This document shows positions 45,933-57,065 of a stretch of 64,000 nt of DNA, piece by piece. Origin of the DNA: Papaver somniferum (lineage: Eukaryota > Streptophyta > Magnoliopsida > Ranunculales > Papaveraceae); NCBI RefSeq assembly GCF_003573695.1, contig NC_039364.1, forward strand, positions 232,369,656-232,433,655, given 5' to 3'. Each line of letters opens with the position of its first letter. Positions within the stretch are counted from its first letter, which is position 1. The notes under the pieces were generated by a model. It searched no databases and was not told where the DNA came from. It saw only the letters and a program-made list of their open reading frames with translations. A program made the translations under genes and the position numbers.

Positions 45933-48609
45933 CTTCTTTCGGTTTTGGATTAATTTCTAATTTTACCACTAATGGATTGTCATGTACTTCTCCACCTTCA
46001 GGGACTTCTTCTGCGGTAAAAGAAATAGTCTGTTTCTGCCATTCCTCTAGCGGCGAGATTTTCGCAATATTCATAATTTCTCTTCCATCATTGTCTCTTG
46101 CGAACACTCTACTCGCAATATTCATGAATATACGATAGAGTGACAGAATAGATTCTTTGCTTTTGCACCAACTTCTACGAAGAATGTTTCCTTTTCTTTT
46201 ACCGTGTTTACTCTGTGATGCTCTAGTGGTGGTGGCGGCAATGGTTGAGATTGTGGATGCCCTACCAGAAAGTGGTTTAGCTTTCCTTGATCTATCATTC
46301 TCAGAATAATTCTCTTTATATTTCTGCAATCATTTGTAGTATGTCCATGGAAATGATGATAAGAACAGAAATTTTGACTTATGTTGCTTGGAGGTGGTTC
46401 AGTTCCCATGTTCCATGGTGTCGGTATATTCTCCATCAAAATTATAGCTTCCCATATTTTCTCCACGCTTCCATTTAGAGGTGGCATCTTGATCTCCTCC
46501 CACATTATCTTGTGTCTTCCCTGTCCTCTATGATAGTTTTGCCTCTGACCTCCATAAGTTTCTCGCGGCTAATCAAGTCTTTGAATCTTGTTATTTCCAC
46601 CACGATTGTAGAAATTTCTTTCTCTTTCATACTCCTCTTGATCTCGGCTTCCCATAGCCACCAGTTTCTGTTGATTGTTGCCCGTCACCTTTTCTTGTTG
46701 TCCTTGCGAAGTGCTCGCCACTGTGTTTATTAGTTTGGGTAATAAGCTTGCATTCGCTGCTTGTGAACTGGTATTCGCAACTGGGTATGATTCCATCTCA
46801 TTTTGCCTTTCCTCTAGAGAAATATACTCTTCCTGAAGTTCTCACAGTTCGGTCATTGTGATGGTGTTCTTGACTCTGAAAATTTGGACATATAATAGAT
46901 TGGTTGCGAACATAACATTGATAAATGACAAGATAAGATATCTCTCATCCACACGGCCAGCCATCTCACTACACATAGTCCTCCACCTTTTGTTCAGATG
47001 CTTCAGACTTTCGCCAATTCTTTGTTTTAATCCAAACACATCTTCAATACTAGGTCGCGAAGAATTGTTACTTATATATGCCCCCAATAATGTGGTCTGT
47101 AAATGATTGAAAGATGTTATTGTATTTTTTGGTAGACCTTCGAACCATTTTAACGCCTCTCCTGTTAGACTGGATGCAAAATACTTGCACAATACGGCAT
47201 CATGATTTTCCCACTGTAACATGCATCTCACATAGGCTTTGATGTGTTGAATTGCACAAGTTGTTCATCAAAGATGTTGGTTAATGCGGGCAAATTGCAT
47301 TTTGGAGGTATTCCTCCTAGTTGTACTTCTCTTGTAAATGGAGTTTTCGCAGCTTCTTCTGTAGCTTCATCTAATTGTCTTCTGCCTACTTCTCCTCTAT
47401 TATTTAGCGTTCCTCTCATTTTTTAAGATTTTTTCATTTACGCCTAAATTTTGATCTATTGGTCTTTTTAATTTCGCCTCCCTTCTTCTGCGTTCATGTC
47501 TTTCTTCTCTCGCGAAATTTTGCATTTCTTCTTCATCATTCTCATCTCGTCTTCTCTTGCGATTCTCTTCCTCATCTCTATCTTGAATTCGCATATAATG
47601 ATGTCTCTCATTTTCCCCTCCATGATTTTGTTCATTTCTTATCAATTCCATTCGTTGTCTTTCAGCCCTCCTCTGTACTCTATCATACTCTTTATTGAGA
47701 TTATCGTTATTCCGGTTTTGTGTACGCCTTCTTTCTCGATTGCCATGATTATTCCAGCGAATCGCCTCCTGCAGCTCTTGTTCTTCCATTTTCTCTCTCA
47801 ATCTTTCACGTTCGCGAGTTAAACGTGCTTGTTCAGCATAGTGTCTTTCAATTTCTTCTTCAATTGTTTGTTGGTTTCTTTGAGCTTCTCTCTCATGTAA
47901 AATTCTCATTACTTCCTCTCGATTCCCTTCGCCATCTTGATTATTTCGTCACTGACGTTGTCCATTCTATTGATTTCTATCATTTTTCCTATCATCAAAA
48001 GTTTCATTTTGTGGAACGTAAAAATCATCAGTCCTTTCTCTATCTTCGCGATGTTCTTCATTAGGATTTGGTATTTCTTCTCGAATATTATTTCCATCAT
48101 TAACAGTGGGTGAGTTCCGCCTCATCTCTCTTCTAGTCGATCTTGAATATGATCTTGTAGTACTTCTCGATCTTCTACTCTGTAGTCTCATATTTTCCAT
48201 CGTCAATTCGTGATTTTTCCTTGTTAGATTTGCACGTTCTTCTGCCTCAGCTCTTCTTTCTTAATGTATTCTTTGTATCAACGTTTCTAACGCTCCAATT
48301 TCCTCATCTCCATGAATTATTCCTTCATCTGCTTCTTGATTTCTCTATACCTGTTTGTGGTTCCTGGTTTGCTTCTCTTCTTCTACTTCTTCTGCTGAAT
48401 TTGATCGCCAAGTGTGTACAACTCACTCTATCATAATCTATTGTTCCATTTTGTACCGGTGTTTGCTGAACTGGCGGTTGAACTTGATTTTCTCCATTAT
48501 TTATCCTTCTAGTAGATTCTCCCATTTCAATTCTCTCCCTTCCAAAAAGTCTTTTACTTCTTCTTCTAGCAGTTGTCGGTTGTTCCGATACATTTCTCCT
48601 TATAGACAT
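45895..48609 (-). pseudogene. gag: Gag remnant of Tat-type copy 2
   Basis: Minus-strand fragments in shifting frames: N-terminal Arg-rich part (48609-48325, 48206-47967), a long charged helix (47909-47400), a linker (47419-47228), the Retrotrans_gag (PF03732) capsid core (47231-46842; FASSLTGEALKWFEGLP, LGAYISN), and a C-terminal knuckle-like FCSYHHFHGHTTNDC (46505-46122), as in Tat-lineage Gag. At least four frameshifts and two nonsense codons are seen. The first ATG lies about 140 bp from the PBS. Gag would form the capsid, but this copy is dead. Confidence 0.85.
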
Positions 48610-48731
48610 TCTTTCAATACTAACAAATTGTAAGAGATTATGTAAGTTTTTTCACCAATTACTTTCAATTCTAATAAATCACAATATTAATCTTTAAATT
48701 TTTCTAGAACAATCTTCAATCTTCAACCCCC

Positions 48732-48749
48732 TCCCTGTTTCTAGCGCCA
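48732..48749 (-). other. Primer-binding site, Tat-type copy 2
   Basis: The reverse complement reads TGGCGCTAGAAACAGGGA, three bases from the LTR end at 48753, and is identical to copy 1. Confidence 0.72.
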
Positions 48750-48752
48750 TTA

Positions 48753-49223
48753 TGTAGTTGCAGGAAATCCTACACTACACCCCTCACAAGATTTCATTAA
48801 CATTTAACTCATTTTTGGATTAACAATCCTAATTTTATTGATGAATCTTTGAACAATCTTACAAGAAAAGATAAAGGAATCAAGAATAACCACTGCTCTA
48901 AATTTTCTCTCTCCTATTTACTTGCTTCTCACTCAAAAAATATCTCTCTCCTTCGTTTACAACTGAACGACTATTTATAGGGAATTACATAGTGGATGAC
49001 AGCTAATCTGTCCTTTATTTTCGGATATGACTTGCGACATTATCGCAACCTTATAAATATCAATCTCGCAAAACTTACTTATTTTCGTAGGACCGTCACA
49101 CTTTTCTCATGATTTGGTTGATGTCGTTTACTATGTCGTTTCTGAAGTTGTTCTGCGACACTGTCGTGTTGTATTGTTAATAATTTCGCTGAGGCATTAT
49201 TGCTACGAGATTCTGATCCTACA
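48753..49223 (-). repeat. Tat-type copy 2, 5' LTR
   Basis: 471 bp, the partner of 40259-40729 with few differences by eye, which suggests a rather recent insertion relative to e4. Confidence 0.88.
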
Positions 49224-50884
49224 GTATTTGAACTAGTTATGGTTAAGATGAATAAGGTTGATATGAGATTTTTCATATATCTAATGAGGGTACATTTCAT
49301 TTGTATATAACAAGATAAGTTCGATCTAACAGTTGAAAGATATTAGCTTGAATCTAATAAGGTTTTCATCTAACGGTGAATATTGAATGTTTTGATACCA
49401 AGGTAACTTAGATTGCAAGCGCTGATTTGAAAACTATATAAAGGAGAACTATAGAAACTGTGAAACCTAATCCCCACACCTCCTGTGTGATACTAGTTGT
49501 ATAAGCTAGAGTCGATTCTCCTTTAACCTTAGGTTTTTCACGAAACCCTGTAGGTTAACGACTTAAAGACTTCATTGGGATTATGAAGCCAGACCCAACT
49601 ATTTTCTCTGTAGTTGCGTGCTCTGATATTACTTCTACTATCGTGTTTGAGTACTATCTTCTTTAAGATTTTCTAGGGATTATATCTCCGATAGGTAAGA
49701 TTAAAAGTAGTCACAAACATCTTCGTCTCATCGTTTGTGATTCCACAATATCTTGTTTCGCTACCATATGATTAAGATTATTGTCAGGTGATTGATAATA
49801 CTAGGATTTTCTTCGGGAATATAAGTCTGGTTTATCAATTGGTTCCTGTGCACCTTGATTTATCAAAAGACAGAACAAAACTCGTAGGTATTTCTGGGAG
49901 AGACATATTTATCTATTCCAATAGACTTTTATGTGTGAGACAAATTTTTTTATCAAGTCTTCGACTTTGGGTCGTAGCAACTCTTGGTTTTGGGTGAGAT
50001 CAGCTAAGGGAATCAAGTGCGTAGTATCCTGCTGGAATCAGAGACGTAAGGAGCACGACTGTACCTTGAATCGGTGTGAGATTGATTAGGGTTCAACTAT
50101 ATTCCAGTCTGAAGTTCATTGGTAGTAGGCTAGTGTTTGTAGCTGCTTAATACAGTGTGGTGTTCAAATCTGGACTAGGTCCCGTGGTTTTTCTGCATTT
50201 GTGGTTTTCCTCGTTAACAGAATTCTGGTGTCTATGTTATTTATTTTCCGTATTATATTTTGTTATATAATTGAAATATCATAGGTTGTGCGTTGAATCA
50301 ATCAATTGGTAAATCCAACCTTTGGTTGTTGATTGAAATTGATTGATCCTTGAACATTGGTCTTTGGTACCGTTCAAGTTATTTCTCTTATATTCAATCG
50401 GGCTCGTAAATTCCTATTTGATGATTGCAGATTGAATTGAGAGATATAGATATAAACTCTTTGATATACTTTTCTATAGATTGAGTATGATTGTCTAGTT
50501 GATTCTCTTGAAAGTATATTGGAGTTTGTCTATTCAGATTGCCAAATGAAATATTGGGTGAGGTTGTTAGACCCCCACCTTTTCAAATAGGTTCTGAGAT
50601 TGTTCTTGTTTTCCCTTGAACAAGGACTATAATCTTCAAAGAGGCTCTGAAAAGATTTCTGTTATTTGTCTCTATACATTCTTTTTCCTGGAATTGCATT
50701 TTATGAGTCAAGAACCGTTTATGTGCTTGAACGGTTTTCCTAATAAAGTCTTTTTCTTTTGGATACCCAAAATTCTGTTAGGGTTTTGGTCAAAGGTCTT
50801 TTTAGGAATTTATTCCATATCTTCTTCTTTTTAAGATGAAAGATTTATTGCTTTAATCAAGCATTTCATTTTATGTTTTATATC

Positions 50885-51219
50885 ATGTCATCTTCAAGTC
50901 TTTCCAGTATAGAAGATGATGTATGGACTGGATTGTTCTTTTTCCCTCTAAGAAAGTTCATTTTGGTTCCTTCGACAATCAGATGTGTCATGACAAACGT
51001 GATTCCTCGTCCGATGAGAATCCCACCGTCTCTCATTTTGAAAAACTCTCATTAACTATGAATCTTGTCTTTGAACAAGTACGTGCTTTGAAGAGTGAAC
51101 TCGAATATTCTACCAAAAGACTTGAGGACAATATGGATAATATTGAATCTAGGATTGATCTAATCGAAGACGAGCTTGATGAGTATAGGGAATATGAGAA
51201 GATTCTTCAAAGTAAGTAA
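50885..51219 (+). pseudogene. Second ORF of e4 (coiled coil)
   Basis: ATG at 50885 (ATCATGTC context shared with the e2 second ORF at 14128) opens MSSSSLSSIEDD; the coding sense then passes to the frame read at 50923-51219 (DENPTVSHFEKLSL, then LEDNMDNIESRIDLIEDEL). This implies a frameshift near 50920-50940. The C-terminal 60 residues are a strong heptad coiled coil. It sits just before the shared AACTTCTTATGAGAAT tail, like the e2 ORF. It may be a remnant of the SIRE env-like ORF; function unknown. Confidence 0.45.
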
Positions 51220-51410
51220 ATGATCTTCTACTTCTTGCTTAAATAATGTCTATAAAACTTCTTATGAGAATTTATTCTTGTATGTTTAAGAAGGATAACT
51301 AGGGTTTGTAATAGCCTATATTGTGATTACAGATTGCCATTGCCAACGATTTTCATCTTGCAATGTTTTTAGATTTATTTATTTGAATTCTAAAGTTTAT
51401 TTAAAAGATG

Positions 51411-53808
51411 TGTTAGAGCACTGCTCGGTCAAACTCGCATGCGTTGCTATCTCAAGCATGTTTGTCAATGTTAGTGATCAAAACTATAAGTCTTGATTTC
51501 TAGTCTCTTATAGCTAAGTCTCGGACTAGGATAGTAAGTGTAGTTGAGCTCATGGACTTCATGGCGATTCATAATACAAGTAGAAGATCTACTCAAGGAA
51601 CTGGTGGAACTTCTCGACAAAAAGGTATGTGGAGACTTGAACTTATCTGTCACTCAAAAGTCTATCTATTCTATCTCCTACTCTTGGAGACAAAAGTCGT
51701 ATGATATATATATAGACTAGATCATACACATTTGGTATTTCGAGCCGAGTATACCTCGCCTATCTATATCTCGAAATATGTGTTGGTAAGATTTTCGCTT
51801 CGACCAAGTTTATCTTTACCTAGTGACGAAAGTCATGAATGTTTCAATCACTTTGAAAATTTCTTTGACGAGAAATAGTGTAACAACTATATGACGTCCT
51901 CTAAGAATATTTCAATGATTGGAATGATAGTTTAGATTACATAACCAATGGATTCTTTGAACCGAAGTTTTCGAACTTTGTTGATCAAGAGAAACAGAAG
52001 TATGGCAAGTTCCAAGTACGCGAACTCAGTCCACGAACTGCCGAAGTTCTCAAACCCGAGAATTTCTGCTGGAGTTGAAAAACTACTTGCGTGAGCCAAA
52101 TCCGCGAACCCAGTCCGCGAACCGGCTAGTTCTCGAACCCGAGAATTTTTGCTGGAGTTTGTAAACTCTATCCGGTGTCTTAAGTCCGCGAACCTAGTCT
52201 GCGAACTTGAGAAGGTTATATGTCTAAAGATGATCTCTGAACTTCATCTTAAAATACTAAGGAATGCTTTTGCAAACTGTGGGTATTAAAGTTCATGAAC
52301 CGATTCGAGTGAATCAAATCATCTTTGCTCCAATTGTGTCTTGTGTAGTTACATAAGATTTACTTGCAATTGAACAACTCTCTCAACTAGTTCATTTGAG
52401 TCAATTGAACTAGTTATGGTGAAGAAGAACATGGTTGGTATGAAACGCTCATATGGTTAACCTCTTTGGGTAGACTATTGTTTAGCCAACAATGTACACG
52501 TTTGGGTGCGGTTAAAAAACCTAGAAGCGTACAGTCATTTGTGTATGACAAGCTAAGTTTTCAATCTAACGGTTGAGAAATATTAGCTTGAATCTAAATC
52601 AGGTTTTCATCTAACGGTGAATATTGATTGCTTTGTAACAAAGGAAAAACCCCGATTTGAAAGGCTATATAAAGGAGACATCTAGTATTGTGCAAAACTA
52701 GTCCCCACACCTTACGTGTGATACTAGTTTGCGTGCTAGAGTCGATTCTCCTTTAACCTTTGGTTTTCTTCTTCTAAAACCAGGATAACGACTTAAAGAC
52801 TTCATTGGGCTTGTGAAGCCAGACCGATACTACTTTTATCGTAGTTGTGCGATCTGATCTTGCATCTTCTATCGTAACAGTACAATCATATTGATTGGAT
52901 TGAGATCGTGAGAGTTCTCTGATAGGCAAGATATAAATAGTAATCACAAACACCTTCGTCTCATCGTTTGTGATTCCACGACATATTGTTTCGCTACCAT
53001 ACGATTAAGATTGTCGTGAGGTAATTGATTATCTAGGCTGTTCTTCGGGAATATAATACCGGATTATCAATTGGTTTCTGTTCACCTTGATTATTATCAA
53101 AAGACGGAACACAAACTTTTAGGGTTTTTCTGTGTGAGACAGATTGATCCTTTGATAGACTTGTATGTGTGAGACAGATTTGTTTATTGTTAAAGCCTGC
53201 GATTTTGGGTCGTAACAACTCTTAGTTGTGGGTGAGATCAGCTAAGGGAATCAAGTGCGCAGTATCCTGCTGGGATCAGAGGCGTATGAAGTACAATTGT
53301 ACCTTGTATCATTGGGAGACTGATTGGGGTTCAACTATAGTCCAGTCCGAAGTTAGATTGGAGTAGGATAGTGTCTGTAGCGGCTTAATACAGTGTGTAC
53401 TCAATCTGGACTAGGTCCCGGGGTTTTTCTGCATTTGCGGTTTCCTCGTTAACAAAATTCTGGTGTCTGTGTTATTTCTATTTCCGTATTATATTTGTTT
53501 ATATAATTGAAATAATACAGGTTCTGTGTTTGAATCAATCAATTGGAAATACGACCTTTGGTTGTTGATTGATATTGATTAATCCTTGGACATTGGTCTT
53601 TGGTACCGTCCAAGTTATTCCTTGTGTTTGATTAGGACTCGCTGATTTCTATTAGTTTGAGTAAATTAAAACAAGAGAGAGATATTCACTCGTTGATATA
53701 CTTTTAATTGATTGAGTCTTGTTGATTCTCTTGAAAGTATATTCGAGTTTGTCCATACAGATTTCTAAGCGAAATATTGGGTGGTATTGTTAGACCCCCA
53801 CTTTTTCA
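51411..53808 (+). repeat. e5 5' LTR
   Basis: 2398 bp, TGTTAGAGCACTGCTCGG to CCCCCACTTTTTCA. The U3 motif array is a different version (TCCGCGAACC, several copies). Dyads with TTCTC(G)/(C)GAGAA arms lie at 52047-52062 and 52130-52145. The TATA box is at 52666-52675. Confidence 0.9.
52666..52675 (+). promoter_or_regulatory. TATA box of e5 5' LTR
   Basis: TATATAAAGG in the family-conserved position, followed by the R leader block. Confidence 0.65.
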
Positions 53809-53810
53809 AT

Positions 53811-53822
53811 TGGTATCAGAGC
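53811..53822 (+). other. Primer-binding site of e5
   Basis: Exact TGGTATCAGAGC, two bases after the LTR end; the best-preserved PBS of the SIRE-like elements here. Confidence 0.85.
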
Positions 53823-53872
53823 TGGCAAACACGTTAAAGACCTTATAAGTCTGTGTTTGTAGCGATCTGATT

Positions 53873-55456
53873 ATGGACGAGTCTATCTCTAATAATGTAC
53901 CAGTTCAGAAACTACCAGATGATTCTAAAATCTTGGATTCACCTGAGAGAACTGTCACATCTAAGTCAATATCCAAACATTCTCTTGATGTAAAAACTGT
54001 TGATTGGGAAACTCTTCTAGAAGAACAGTTGGATGAACTTTCTGATGAAGGTGATTCATATATTGATAGAGATGTTGATGAGGAAGTCTCAGAGTATGTT
54101 AAGTTTTTGGATTCATGGAATATGAAGAAGATTACAACTTATCATGTCTTACCTCTTCTGACTCCTGTCTGTCGAGAAAACAAGAAATTGAGAAGATGTT
54201 ATGCAGGTGTTTATTTTTCGAATCGTTCTTTCGAATCGTTCCTCAAGGATTCTGAGGAAAACCTACGTATAAAGTCACTTGAATGTGATAATCTTTATCA
54301 AAAGTACTTTTTGTTGGAAGAGTAACTTGCAGAATCTGAAGTAAGGTTTAACTCTCAGCAAACAAGTTTTGATGACAGAGAAAACGCTTATCTCGCTCGA
54401 GAAAAACGCCTTGAGGCTGATTTAGCTGTTGCTCTTGATAAAATCAAGATGTTGGAAGATGACTTGAAAAAATTCAATACTAGTTCAAGCAAATTAACCA
54501 CTATGCTAGGAGCAAGTAAAAATCATCGTGATACACGAGGATTGGGCTATAAGGGAATAGATGCTCCAAGTACTAGCAAAGAGGTAAAATTTGTCAAGGC
54601 TAGTGATTCTTCTCAACAAAAGGTTCCCACTGATGGAAAAAGTGAAATACCTTCACCGGCAGTTAAGGTTCAAAAGAGCAAAGTATATCAACCTCCAAAA
54701 CCAGCACACATGAATCCGGGTAAGAACGTTCCTTATATTTGTCATTATTGTGGAAACAAAGGTCACCTGGAAAGGAGATGTCGTGTTCGTATAAGGAATG
54801 AAAAACTTCATGATATTCTTGTTTGGGTGTCAAAAGAAGTTATTAATCGGGGATCATATGTTAAGGCTAACACTCTTGACATTATGGGTTGTAAACGTCC
54901 AACATTTAGGCAAAGGAATCAGTGCTGTGATAATCCTAGATTTACCTATAAGAGTCATACGAAGTCTTTTCACAATTGTAATGATTATTGAAAGAATAAC
55001 TTTGTAAAGACGAAGACAAGATCCGATGCTCCCAATTGGAGAAAGACTAACTTGCAAAAGAATAGCCAATCCAATTTTCTTCCGAGAAATCTTGAAGAGA
55101 GTAATGGGAAGAAGGTTCCGGTTGTTTCTAAACGCACTCAGAAGTGGGTACTAAAGAAAGCCAATGATGCTTTGTGTGTGAAAAGGAATGATCTTCCAGA
55201 AAATTCCATGACTATGGAGAAGGCAGTATCCATAATGTTGGAACTTAACAAGTTTTTTGGAAAAATGGAATTGGATGTGAAAGGCTCTAAAAGTGATCCC
55301 TTTCATGATAATCCAAAGGTCAATTGTGGTGAAAAAGACATTGTTCACCCCAACACAACTTTATTGTGTTGTAAGTGCATCCTCACCAAGAAATGCCCTA
55401 CTATGTATACGGTGAGGGAAGCACGAAAATTGGGGCGCACAAATTATGTTCGGTAA
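53873..55456 (+). pseudogene. gag: Gag, C-terminal half, SIRE type (e5), two nonsense codons
   Basis: One 528-codon frame from the ATG at 53873 with stops only at 54323 (TAA) and 54989 (TGA) before the end at 55456. The start (MDESISNNVPVQ) is a diverged copy of the family head. The N-terminal half is acidic, then coiled coil (REKRLEADLAVALDKIKMLE), then the SIRE Gag hallmark FNTSSSKL and RGLGYKG, then a CCHC knuckle ICHYCGNKGHLERRC near 54740, and a TQKWVLKK block. The tail (CCKCILTKKCPTMYTVREA) matches e1. The UBN2 domain present in e2 and e4 is missing. No protease or pol follows. Confidence 0.8.
55351..55371 (+). other. Conserved hairpin at end of e5 ORF1
   Basis: Perfect 8-bp stem CAACACAA / TTGTGTTG around CTTTA, same position as in e1 and e2. 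Confidence 0.75.
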
Positions 55457-56447
55457 GGCTGTAGAATTCAATTGGATTCATTTAAAAAGGTATGTCCATA
55501 AAATTGAGAAAGATTTGTGCTTTTATTTGTTTAGAGAACTTATAATGAATGGTCACGTACCTTTCTTATCGTTCTTTTCTACCTAAGTTGATCTGTGTTT
55601 AAGGTTCTTAAACGTTTAGGTTAGAAAACTTGTATGTGCATTACGAGTTTGTCTTGTTGCGTAGGAAACTTCTTATGAGAATTTAATCTTATTTTTGAAG
55701 GATTACTAGAGTTTGGAATAGCCATTATTGTGATTTCACATAGCTATGTCCAACGTTTTCATCTTCATGTTTTTAGATTTATTGGTTTAAATTCTAAACT
55801 TGTTTGGAAGATGATTTTTGCAGTATGGTTCCGGGTTTGTGTGTGTACGTCCGTGATATTGTTATGGGATTTGTGTGGTTCCGGATTTTTGTAGTATAAT
55901 CCTTATGGTTTTATATATTGCAATATCGTTATGGGATTTGTGCGTGTACGTCCGTGAACTTGACTGCCCCATATCTTGTCAAAAGTAAAGTCTTTCGTAT
56001 GTCGATATGCATGTATTGATAAAAGAATGAATGGACTTTTGTCAAATACAAAAGTTAAGCCTATATTGTGAATATTTGATGGAAGATAGGTTAAAATCTT
56101 TTGTTTGCAAGGATTATGTCTATTGTATGTCATTGTGCAAATAGTGATGGAAAATAGAATGAATCCTTGTGTATTCCGCAGTATTGATCATCCCTGATCC
56201 ATATTTTATGTATTACTGTGAGGCTCCGTAGTGTATCTTATGTTGAGCACCATACAACCAAGTTGATTATTTTTAGCTCACCTGTTGTTCCATGAGATAT
56301 TTTATGTCGAGCGTATTGAACTAAATTAATCATCTTGTTTGGTTATTTAGTTATTGCTCCGTAAGTTTTCTTATGTCGAGCAAAACAGATGACAATTAAA
56401 TTGATTATTTTTATGATTAGTTTGATTGTGCATTCCAATTATATTAA
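55457..56447 (+). other. e5 3' non-coding tail, left part
   Basis: Shared family tail (AAAAAGGTATGTCC, then CTTCTTATGAGAAT, GTTTTTAGATTTATT and repeated CTCCGTA blocks). No gene is seen. The stretch 55830-55940 contains a small imperfect duplication (GGTTCCGG, GTGTACGTCCGTGA). Confidence 0.7.
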
Positions 56448-56526
56448 CTAGTACAACCGTTGCCACGGTGGGAGGGCCGACCGAAGAAGAATCTGAAGAT
56501 GGGGTTTGTCAGCGACTACTTTCGCC

Positions 56527-56785
56527 CCGTTTCAGAAAAAGTGATATTTTCACTCCGTTTCACAAAAAGTGATATTTTCGTTCTGTTTCGGGAAAAGTGA
56601 TACTTTCTCGCTGTTTCCGAAAAAGTGATATTTCCTCCCCGTATCAGAAAAAGTGTCACTTTTCTGAAACGGAGCGAAAGTATCATTTTTCCCGAAACGG
56701 AGCGAAAATATCTTTTTTTCGAAACTGAGCGAAAGTACCACTTTTCCCGAAACGGAATGTGAAAGTATCACTTTTTCTAAAACGG
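56527..56785. repeat. 28-bp repeats, five direct then five inverted
   Basis: CCGTTTC-like unit starts at 56527, 56555, 56583, 56611 and 56639 (28-bp spacing; core CCGTTTCAGAAAAAGTGATA), then reverse copies GAAACGG at 56666, 56694, 56721, 56749 and 56779. The dyad centre is near 56655. The unit resembles Stowaway MITE ends (CTCCGTTTC, AAAGTGATAC). A single further copy lies near 56893-56925, ending AAAGGGAGTAC. Confidence 0.85.
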
Positions 56786-57065
56786 AAAATTAGTCGACCC
56801 ATAAACCAAAATATGGTCGCATGACGTGTTATGCATCCTTTGTGGTGATTTGCATAATGGCTATGCATTCAATTTTCGAGAATTGTGCCTAAAGTGAAAG
56901 TATCACTTTTCTTGAAATAAAGGGAGTACATCGTTTTATTAGTTGCAACGGAAAATTAGTTGATGCATAAACCAAAATACAGCTACATAAAGTATTATGT
57001 CTCCTTTGTGCTGGTTTGCATAATGGATATACATTTAATTTTCTAAAATTGTGCTTAAAATGATA
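56782..57065. repeat. Direct duplication, 166-bp offset
   Basis: ACGGAAAATTAGTCGACCC (56782) and ACGGAAAATTAGTTGATGC (56948) start two copies of about 115 bp, both ending ATTGTGC(C/T)TAAA. They are more diverged from each other than the 28-bp units. Confidence 0.75.

Larger units (their letters stand above)
40259..49223 (-). mobile_element. Tat-type copy 2: gag-protease remnant plus antisense gene (8965 bp)
   Basis: LTRs 40259-40729 and 48753-49223 are both 471 bp. Flanks GCATT (40254-40258) and GTATT (49224-49228) are a 5-bp duplication with one mismatch, and the host LTR reads through on both sides. Read on the minus strand: 5' LTR, PBS, Gag and protease fragments, then non-coding sequence where RT, RNase H and integrase should be, then a plus-strand (antisense) gene, then the 3' LTR. 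Antisense ORFs between pol and the 3' LTR are known in the Tat lineage of Ty3/gypsy (for example Grande). Confidence 0.87.
39171..50585 (+). mobile_element. SIRE-type solo LTR inside e4 (carries Tat-type copy 2)
   Basis: LTR pieces 39171-40258 and 49224-50585 join to about 2.45 kb, TGTTAGAGCACTTCTCGG to CCTTTTCA. Both sides carry AATAG (39166-39170, 50586-50590), a perfect 5-bp target duplication. Hence it is a solo LTR, not the 3' LTR of e4; no polypurine tract precedes it either. The TATA box is at 49435-49444. Confidence 0.87.
35090..51410 (+). mobile_element. SIRE-like element e4, left and central part (continues beyond e5)
   Basis: 5' LTR 35090-37549, degenerate PBS, Gag remnant, then internal sequence split by a solo LTR (39171-50585) and resuming at 50591-51410. 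It is cut at 51410 by e5. Its 3' tail and 3' LTR must lie beyond the window. The 5' flank is ATTTG. Confidence 0.75.

Noticed and set aside
47459..48633. Plus-strand ORFs rich in Phe/Leu/Ser opposite the Tat-type gag
   Set aside because: They are complement shadows of the charged minus-strand Gag coding sequence.
56527..56785. Possible CRISPR array (regular 28-bp spacing)
   Set aside because: Units are contiguous with no unique spacers, half are inverted, and the unit resembles a MITE terminus.
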